Shown one piece after another: positions 8,221 through 14,320 of a DNA stretch of 14,320 nucleotides (positions are counted from its first letter, which is position 1; each line of letters opens with the position of its first letter). This stretch comes from Dinochytrium kinnereticum (lineage: Eukaryota; Chytridiomycota; Chytridiomycetes; Chytridiales; Chytridiaceae). Both the position numbers and the translations under genes were made by a program. Where the stretch lies: assembly GCA_027604005.1 (NCBI GenBank), contig JADGJT010000355.1:9005-23324 (forward strand), in the 5' to 3' direction. The notes under the pieces are model-generated. The model made no database searches, was not told the DNA's origin, and worked only from the letters and a program-made list of their open reading frames with translations.

Positions 8221-10716
8221 ATGGATAGCACAATCCCTTCCGCACAGGCAACTCAGAAGAGACCATTGGATTTGGATGGGTCTGTGCCTAAAAGAGTGAA
8301 GATGGAAGAAGAGGAGGATGAGATGCCGCTGTCGAGGTTTTCTATGAACGGTTCAGGGGTTAGGGATGGGAATGGGGATGTGAAGATGGAGAATAGGAGC
8401 CGGAATGGTGATGCACCGTCAACCTCTGGAGCTAAAACTGGTAAGAAATGTGGTCCGTAGTCGAAATTTTATTGCTCGGTGTCAAACGACATTGGGTTCG
8501 GTTTTTCGTGCATTATTTTTGTTGTGCCTGTAGAGTATCTTTACTCCTACGATGTTTGTCCATTGCTATATGGACTACGATTCTATGAATACTGGGCAGG
8601 AGAAGTGGGGTGATGGCATGTCATGCGAATATTAAGTTTGGAACTAACCAGAAACCAAATTCCTTTTGACAGTACCGAAGCCCGCTTCCATAAAAACCAT
8701 TCCCAGACCACCCATATCCACAAAAACAGTGCCGAATCCCACCACCCCGAAACCTGCATCCAAGCTTGCCGCCGAAGAACCTGTACCAGAGGAGGTAAGG
8801 GCTTAAAACTTAAATGGCGCTAGAATATTGGGCAGTGTCATTCCTTCCCGGTCGATAGCCTTCTTCTTTTTTTTTTTAAAAAAAAAAAAAAGACCCCATT
8901 TTCTCATACTTCTTCCTAAGAAAAAGAAACCATCAAGGGCGCAACAGGAAGAAAGCGAAGGAGTAATACAGTTCCGGGTTGTTCTTCCTGACAAATCAGA
9001 TGAATCCATGATTCTCCTCACTGGACTCAAGAATATTTATCAGAAACAGCTGCCTAACATGCCCAAAGAGTATATCGCGAGACTTGTTTACGATAGGTTG
9101 GTCTAGATATCGAATTTTGATGGATTGATTATGACTTTTACCATGTTAGAAACCATGAAAGCATGGCTGTTGTTAAGCCGCCTCTAAAAGTTGTGGGGGG
9201 TATCACATATCGTCCTTTCATTTCAAGAAAGTTTGCTGAAATCGTGTTCTGCGCCATCGCATCCACTGAGCAAGTCAAGGTGAACATCTGCCGCCCAAAA
9301 CATTACAAGCTTGAGCCCTAGCAACTGACAATGACTTAGGGATACGGAGCAAGGTTGATGAGCCATGTCAAAGACTATGTTCGCAGTGCTTTAGACCTCT
9401 GGCATTTTCTGACATACGCCGATAACTTTGCGATTGGATATTTTAAGAAGCAGGTGAGATGGTGTTGTTTTGTTATCGCGATGACCCTAACAGGTTTTCG
9501 GAAGGGATTCACAACAGAAATTTCGTTAGAAAAGCCGATCTGGGTAGGATACATTAAGGATTATGAGGGAGGAACGCTTATGCAGGTTAGTAGTGATAAT
9601 CTTCTGGTCCCCTGTTTCTTTTCACTGCTTATTTTCGGCCTTTTATATATCTTACTGCCGCCTGCACGCTATATATTCGCATAGCTCCCCTACCCCTCGA
9701 AAGTAATATGACAAAATTTCTTTTCCAGTGTACAATGGTCCCGAAAGTAAAGTACCTTGAGGCACCAGAAATAATTGCGGCGCAGAGAAGGGTGACTAGC
9801 CTGAATTGCATCCATCTTGCGACATCATCCTAATTGCTGTCTTCTCCCCCTCCCCTTTGACTTTAGGCGGTGCGAGAAAGGATTCGATCTCTTTTGAATG
9901 AGGTTGTTGTATACCCGGGTTTGGAGGCTTTTAAAAAGGGAGAAACGAAGGTTGCTCCGGAGGATATACCTGGCTTAAGTGAGTTTTGCATGGGTTCTTG
10001 GAGTCTGGCGGTTTTATTGACCAAGGATGCAAACATTTTTTTTGTGCTGCTTTCTACTACCAGAGGAGGCAGGATGGACACCTGAGATGTACAAGATGTG
10101 AGTAAATCAATCCCTCCACCTATTCGCTAACCTTGATATAAGTGCTTCCGTTGCCCAACCTCGACCTCGCGGGCCACTATATACTTTAATGAAAACGATT
10201 GTTGCTGAGATGCAGGTGAGGACAAATAATTAGTCTTATTCTCTCTTGTTTCCGTCGCGAGACGATAACTTTGCATGTATTCCTGAGATAATGCCATGAA
10301 GAAAAGGCATTTGTTTAACTCTATATTTCAGGAAAATCCCAACGCGTGGCCATTTGTAGAACCAGTGTCAGGGGTGGCAGATTACTACAATATCATCAAG
10401 GAGCCGATGGGTGGGTCCCTTATTGAGTCTCTAGTCTCCTTGCGATTAACCTGGTGGAAAAAAAAAAGACATTAGCACCCTGCATAGCTGCGTTGAAAAC
10501 GACGAATACAAGGCGCTTAAGGATTTTGTCACGGACGTGAACAAGATCTTCAACAATTGCCGGCTCTATAATGAAGAAGGTCAGTCTCTGTACTTACTTT
10601 TATCACTGACGCGCCTCTCTCTAGGAACGAATTATGTGAAGTGCGCAAACAAGCTGGAGAAGTGGTTCAAAGAGCGTCTGAAGGTTCTTCAGTCCGAAAT
10701 GACCATTTACCAGTAG
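8221..10716 (+). CDS. GCN5: GCN5 histone acetyltransferase (KAT2) with C-terminal bromodomain
   Basis: Thirteen exons: 8221-8440, 8673-8794, 8921-9096, 9150-9279, 9340-9453, 9505-9585, 9729-9791, 9867-9978, 10064-10097, 10143-10215, 10332-10410, 10469-10579 and 10625-10716. Their total is 1407 nt, 468 residues (yeast Gcn5 has 439). Residues 1-115 are disordered and basic or Pro-rich. The GNAT catalytic domain covers about 121-330: FAEIVFCAI holds the catalytic Glu (about E203), [16 protein letters not shown] is the acetyl-CoA loop, and [18 protein letters not shown] and [15 protein letters not shown] follow. The bromodomain (about 357-460) has [22 protein letters not shown] and IFNNCRLYN, whose final Asn (about N436) should contact acetyl-lysine. 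GCN5 acetylates nucleosomal histone H3 within SAGA-type coactivators in the nucleus. Several introns use AAG acceptors. Identification is firm; single exon borders could shift slightly. Confidence 0.95.
8867..8891. repeat. T11A14 homopolymer palindrome inside GCN5 intron 2
   Basis: Eleven T are followed at once by fourteen A in the 126-nt intron 8795-8920. Read as RNA the tract can fold on itself. It lies about 30 nt before the proposed AAG acceptor at 8918-8920, where a polypyrimidine tract would be expected. Such tracts are also prone to length errors in sequencing. Confidence 0.85.
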
Positions 10717-10969
10717 TTTTCTGTATGTTCTGTTACTCGCGGGAATCTATTCTTAAGTTATTTGTGGAGCTGTTTCCGCAATCTCAACGGCTGTGAAGGC
10801 CATCATCTCGCCTATTTAATACAGAGGGAGACTAAGTGAGGTGCAAAGACAACGCGGTGTATGTTCGCCATCCAGTTGAATACCGTTTGCCAGAAATTTT
10901 TTTGGAAGAAGCAGAGTCGTCGGTTGTTGCAGTTTTTTTTTTCTCCCCTACAACGGGAAGCAAGCAAGC
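10717..10969 (+). promoter_or_regulatory. Intergenic: GCN5 3' end and U1-70K promoter
   Basis: This 253-nt gap lies between two plus-strand genes. An AT-rich TATTTAATA at about 10812-10820 could serve as a TATA-like element for the downstream gene or as a weak 3'-end signal for GCN5. Nothing else stands out. Confidence 0.35.
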
Positions 10970-12241
10970 ATGACCTCCCAACTTCCGCGTAAGTAAACCT
11001 CGACGCTGCCTAACGCTGGGAACGTTGTGAAAGAGCATTCGGATGCATTCCCCCTTCCCCCCCCCCCGCGCGCCATTAGTCAATCTGCATGGGCTAACCA
11101 GCAAATCCTCTTAACAGCCAACCTGCTGAAGCTCTTTGCTCCTCGTCCGCCTCTCGGGTTTCTCCCTCCAACGGACAGGGACCCTGCAAAAAAGAAGCCG
11201 GCGGCCATCTCTGGCATAGGGGAGTTCCTCGAGAGGTCTATTGGACATGACCAGGATTACGTGCCCACAGATTCCATTGCTGAGAGGAGGAGAAAGAAGG
11301 TATGTGCATGCTTGCACACACCAAAAGGCCATCTTGGCTCACTTCTGTGTATGATTTTCCTAGATCCAAGAGAGAGAAAGAAAGGCAAAGGAGGCTATTG
11401 AGTCTGGACTTGCGTCATGGGATCCCAGCAGTGACCCTAACGTTATCTCGGACCCTTACAAGACGTTGTTTGTGGCAAGGCTTTCGTACACAACCACAGA
11501 GAAGCAGCTGCGCAGAGAGTTTGAACAGTTTGGACCCATCGTGTCTGTGAGTCTTAAAAAAAAGAAAAACGACAACGCACCAGCCATTTTGGTTGAGCTC
11601 TTACACCCTTTTTTTTTTTTTTGAAGATCCGCATGGTTTACGACTCAAAGACCGACGACAAGCCTCGTGGATACGCTTTCATCGAGTTTGAGAGAGAGAG
11701 AGACCTGACTGCGGCTTACAAGGACGCAGATGGGATTAAATTGGATGGTCGTCGTATCGTTGTGGACGTTGAGCGTGGACGCACGGTTAAGGGGTGGAGG
11801 CCAAGGCGTTTAGGCGGAGGACTGGGTGGAACACGTGTCGGTGGACCCGATGTGAATCAACGGTTCAGTGGCAGGGATCCGTCGTTGGGCGGCACGGGAG
11901 GAGGAGGTGGTGGCGGAGGCGGCGGTGGTGGTGGTGGTGGTTATGATCGCGGGTATGATCGCGGCTATGACCGTGGAGGTAGGGGTGGAGGTGGAGGCTA
12001 CTCTCGTGATGATAGGAATGATAGGGGTTATGAAAGGGACCGTGGTTACGATCGCGGAGGGTATGATAAAGGGGGTTATGATAGGGGTGGGGGTTACGAC
12101 CGTAGGGGAGGGGGAGGGGGCCTAGGGGGTGGGGGTGGGTATGATCGTGAATACCGTGACCGTGATCGTGAGCGTAGGGATGATGGGTTCGATAGAAGAA
12201 GGAGCCGTAGCCCTGTCTCAAGACGAAGGGATGACCGGTGA
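10970..12241 (+). CDS. SNRNP70: U1 small nuclear ribonucleoprotein 70 kDa (U1-70K)
   Basis: Exons 10970-10988, 11118-11299, 11364-11546 and 11627-12241 give 999 nt, 332 residues. The N-terminus [20 protein letters not shown] matches the conserved U1-70K start and is completed only by joining a 19-nt first exon. Then come the arginine-rich [20 protein letters not shown] helix, a WDPSSDPN segment, and an RRM with RNP2 TLFVARL (about 101-107) and RNP1 RGYAFIEF (142-149), then [17 protein letters not shown]. In U1 snRNP the RRM binds stem-loop I of U1 snRNA, and the N-terminal tail reaches U1-C, so the particle can recognise 5' splice sites. The C-terminal 120 residues are Gly-rich, with a 15-Gly run and repeated GYDR/GGYDR units, ending in a short RD/RS tail ([15 protein letters not shown]). 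Confidence 0.95.
11898..12180 (+). repeat. Gly-rich GYDR repeat tract in the U1-70K C-terminus
   Basis: The tract encodes a 15-Gly run, then about ten Tyr-Asp/Glu-Arg units separated by Gly or Arg ([14 protein letters not shown] and similar). It is low-complexity GGN/TAYGAY DNA that also leaves other frames open; those shadows are not genes. Gly/Tyr/Arg-rich tails of this type often promote RNA binding and self-association. Confidence 0.8.
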
Positions 12242-12549
12242 TAAAGGAGATTGGTTGATTTTATCACTATTCCGCTTGTTTTTCCTCCTTCCCTCCTTTT
12301 CTTCGTCTGTCTTTCGTCGACGTGTCGCCGTGTAAGGGCAGTGGATGATTTACTGCTTGTTGTTAAGCCATGCCGTTTGCTCGAGTTGTTGATGTGGCGT
12401 TGGATTAAAAGTACATACTCCTTTTTTTCTCTCTCATATCTTCGTGTGTATCAGGAGAAAGACGCAAGTGCACGCTTGTAAATGAAAGATGGAAGTGAAG
12501 AACCTTTAAGGGGATGGGGTGGATGCTTACGTCGCTCGCTTGTTGCTGA
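12242..12549. other. Intergenic: U1-70K 3' UTR and upstream region of the coiled-coil gene
   Basis: About 308 nt, T-rich in its first half (12270-12310, 12420-12435). I found no canonical AATAAA and no coding segment. An in-frame stop (TGA at 12547-12549) lies directly before the chosen ATG of the next gene, which supports that start unless an upstream exon exists. Confidence 0.5.
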
Positions 12550-13743
12550 ATGCTATCTCAACCAAAACTAAAAGAATTGTCCAGACGAAAAGTTGGATGG
12601 ATGGAAAGACTGTTAGCACTTCAGGAGACCAGGCAAGAAACCCTCCCCAACCGCATTCACCACCTCCCAAAAAACACCTTTCACCATTCACCCCATCCTC
12701 AATATCCCCACATTTTCCGTAGGAGATAATTGACTCACTCCTTCCCCATACTCAATACGGAACAAAAAATCCCCGGCCACTCCAGAAACCTGACCACAAC
12801 GGTTGAAGAGAAGAAGGCTCACATCGTGTCCCTCTGCGTGGAAAAGGAAAAGAAGGATGCGCTCCTCTCTGAGATGATCACGGAACGGAAGGTGCTGGAG
12901 CAAGAGCGGGACTCGATGCTTCAGATTCTTTCGTCTGTGCATGTTGACTTGGAGGAGGTGCTTCTTTTTTTTCTTTTTCTTTCTTCTCTTTCTTTCCCTT
13001 TTGTTCCTCGCATGTACGCAAGGAAAAAGTCACCTTGGTGGTCTTTGTTGTGGAAAATATGTGTTGCTGCTGTTGCTTCCTCCTCGTTTTCCTTCCTCTT
13101 TCTTTCTTTCTTTTTTTTTTCTGGGGGGGAGAAAGGGGTTGGGGGACGGGGGATGACTTGTTCTGACGATGGTCTATCCGTTTGATGGTTGTTTGGGGTC
13201 TGTTAGATTACGGAATCTGAACGAGTTTTGACGATCGCCAGGGATGAACTTGCCGCCAAGATTGAGGAGATTCGAGACAAGGAGTTTGAACCAATGCGTC
13301 AAACAGTTGATAAGCAAAGAGTCAAGCATGGACTTCAACCTATAAGCCTTCTCCAAGACGATCTTGACAAGGAGATGTCACGGTAAACCCCCATCCCACC
13401 CATTCTATCTCCAACCACACCAACCGTCTGCTTCTTCTTTGTCTTAATTTCCTACTTCTTTCTTTCTATCAATTCAACTCAACCCATTCTCACCCCCCAC
13501 CCAAAAAAAAAACACAAAAAACAATTCAAACCTGCATGGACACCCCGCATCAGTCAACTGACCGAACGTCGAGAGAGGTGGCGTGAAACCGGCATCCTTT
13601 CCGAAGAAACGCCTCAAGGCTCCCCACGGCCGGACCGCGGGAGTTCAGGGGGCTTGGATGCACCCGTTTCTTCATCGTCTGCCTCTCGTGCTGGGAATCA
13701 AAATGGAACGGAGAAGAGGGGGAGAAAGAAGGCCAGGCATTGA
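12550..13743 (+). CDS. Unrecognised coiled-coil protein, probably nuclear
   Basis: Exons 12550-12632, 12786-12957, 13207-13382 and 13554-13743 give 621 nt, 206 residues. I do not recognise the family. The protein starts MLSQPKLKELSRRKVGWMER and forms almost continuous charged helix to about residue 160, with heptad-like Leu/Ile/Val spacing (ALLSEMITERKVLEQERDSM; VLTIARDELAAKIEEIRDKE). A more distinctive block follows: VKHGLQPISLLQDDLDKEMS then RQLTERRERWRETGIL. The last 45 residues are Ser/Gly/Pro-rich and end in a basic KRGRKKARH that looks like a nuclear localisation signal. Intron 1 (12633-12785) fits only as GC-AG (AG|GCAAGA to CCAG|A); this join continues the helix in phase. The remaining introns are GT-AG. 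A small coiled-coil subunit of a kinetochore or chromatin complex would fit, but that is a guess. Confidence 0.7.
12633..12785 (+). other. Likely GC-AG intron
   Basis: The exon ends ACC AG and the intron opens GCAAGA, close to the GCAAGT consensus of GC-AG introns. The acceptor is ACTCCAG before AAACCTG. The join ALQETR-NLTTTVEEK keeps phase 2 and the coiled-coil character. No GT donor in the first exon gives the required phase without losing residues of the helix. Confidence 0.6.
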
Positions 13744-14102
13744 ATGAAGAATATTGTTATTGTTTTTTTTTATTGTCATCATCATGTTTTGTTTTTGTTT
13801 TTTTTTCTTTCTTGTTGGTTTGGTGGGGAGGCGCGATGGCTGGTTGTTTTTTTGTTTGTTTTTTTGCTTTCCCTTTTTAATTCTGATTCGCTCTTGCTCT
13901 CCATCCGTTAACATGACGATCCATCGTGAAGGCAATCATGCGGCCCTAGTGGCTTTGATCAGAAAAGCGAAAGAAGGAGGAGAATTCCGTATCATCGGCA
14001 AGGGACTCCCCTCACCAACCCTCGAACCACTTGCAAAAAAAAAAAAAAAAAGAGTACATATTATTATCATACAAATAAATAAATACAAATCCAGCAAGAG
14101 AA
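13744..14102. other. Intergenic: T-rich 3' flank and upstream region of the last gene
   Basis: The first part (13755-13880) is very T-rich with many TTTTTTGTTT-like runs. An A17 run at 14035-14051 and AATAAATAAATA at about 14075-14086 follow; the latter could be a distant poly(A) signal for the coiled-coil gene or part of the next 5' leader. A plus-strand frame beginning ATGACGATCCAT at 13912 stays open to the end of the window, but it crosses the A17 run and has no recognisable domain, so I do not call it a gene. Confidence 0.45.
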
Positions 14103-14156
14103 ATGTCGGGCCTCGTCCAAATGCTAATCGGCAAGCGGCTGTCACCAGAAGACCAG
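14103..14156 (+). CDS. First exon of a gene, possibly ESCRT-III Vps2/Vps24-like, 3'-partial
   Basis: The exon encodes MSGLVQMLIGKRLSPEDQ and is followed by a good GTGAGA donor in phase 0. ESCRT-III Vps2/CHMP2 and some Vps24 proteins begin with a short hydrophobic segment and then a GKR/GRR-x-TP-x-E motif before their first long helix (S. cerevisiae Vps2 begins with an FGKNVTPQE-type motif), so an ESCRT-III subunit fits. ESCRT-III subunits polymerise on endosomal membranes and are removed by Vps4. Only 18 residues are visible and the match is short, so the call is weak. Reading on without splicing reaches a stop within about 20 codons. No convincing next exon is seen before the window ends. 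Confidence 0.35.
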
Positions 14157-14320
14157 GTGAGAGAGTGCACCGCCCTTTCCCGCGAACACCAAAGAGTGTG
14201 TTGGAGCTGACAGCCGGGAAGATACGTCTTGGCTTTTTGTGGACTGAATTCCTGGGAGTGTTGGTTTGCGGAGTTGTTGTTTTTTGCCGTGAAGGAGGGG
14301 GGGGGGGTTTAATGGGGAAA
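14157..14320 (+). other. Probable intron of the last gene, running off the window
   Basis: The segment begins with GTGAGA and contains several AG dinucleotides, for example after CTGACAG at about 14213, but none leads into a recognisable coding exon. It ends with a G-run near 14297-14307. The acceptor may lie beyond the window. Confidence 0.35.

Noticed and set aside
8828..9106. Unspliced frame through the T/A palindrome as an alternative GCN5 N-terminus
   Set aside because: It would encode a poly-Phe/Lys stretch; joining 8794 to 8921 keeps phase and a typical GCN5 N-terminal extension.
11865..12335. Open frames overlapping the U1-70K Gly-rich tail, including a His-rich antisense frame
   Set aside because: The repetitive GGN/TAYGAY DNA leaves other frames open; only the frame joined to the RRM is supported.
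12942..13190. Open frames with a hydrophobic Phe/Leu/Ser-rich stretch resembling a membrane segment
   Set aside because: They read through a pyrimidine-rich intron (12958-13206) of the coiled-coil gene that has good splice sites and matching phase.
14010..14034. Minus-strand GGTTCGAGG resembling a tRNA B box
   Set aside because: The sequence 5' of it on the minus strand is a poly(T) run, so no tRNA body or box A can be formed.
14035..14051. A17 run as a retrotransposon poly(A) tail
   Set aside because: No reverse transcriptase, target-site duplication or upstream element was seen, and similar homopolymer runs occur throughout the window.
1..14320. CRISPR array, toxin-antitoxin, phage or other bacterial-type system
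   Set aside because: No regularly spaced repeats or such genes; the genes are intron-containing eukaryotic housekeeping genes.

Overview
The window reads as nuclear DNA of a fungus. Genes sit close together on both strands, are cut by many short spliceosomal introns (about 50 to 250 nt), and encode eukaryotic proteins. One of them, a Vps4-associated Vfa1-like protein, belongs to a family I know from fungi. I cannot place the phylum from sequence alone. All exon joins were worked out by hand from splice sites, reading phase and family conservation. Each complete model gives a whole number of codons, which is a useful internal check.

Layout, left to right: (1) minus strand, 62-4001, a long Sel1-repeat protein whose 3' end lies outside the window. 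It has a low-complexity N-terminal half with a His tract, then about 14 Sel1 repeats over 13 visible exons. (2) minus, 4616-5796, an Fyv7/TAP26-like rRNA-processing factor in 5 exons. (3) a divergent intergenic region carrying a near-perfect 101-nt hairpin at 6087-6187, which no gene explains. (4) plus, 6274-6975, a Vfa1-like protein in 2 exons. (5) minus, 7319-8002, an LYR-motif SDHAF3/ACN9-like mitochondrial assembly factor in 3 exons, divergent from (6) plus, 8221-10716, the GCN5 histone acetyltransferase with bromodomain in 13 exons. (7) plus, 10970-12241, the U1 snRNP 70 kDa protein in 4 exons. (8) plus, 12550-13743, an unrecognised coiled-coil protein in 4 exons whose first intron appears to be GC-AG. 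(9) plus, 14103 onward, the first exon of a gene whose N-terminus weakly resembles ESCRT-III Vps2/Vps24.

These are mostly housekeeping genes of separate pathways (SAGA-type histone acetylation, splicing, ribosome biogenesis, ESCRT/Vps4, respiratory complex II assembly). They do not form an operon or a defence or mobile system. I did not find an obvious new multigene system. The items most worth a second look are the intergenic hairpin, the unclassified coiled-coil protein, the Sel1 protein with its His-rich disordered half and repeat-phased introns, a set of non-standard splice sites, and a hydrophobic tail that would be encoded if the second SDHAF3 intron were retained.
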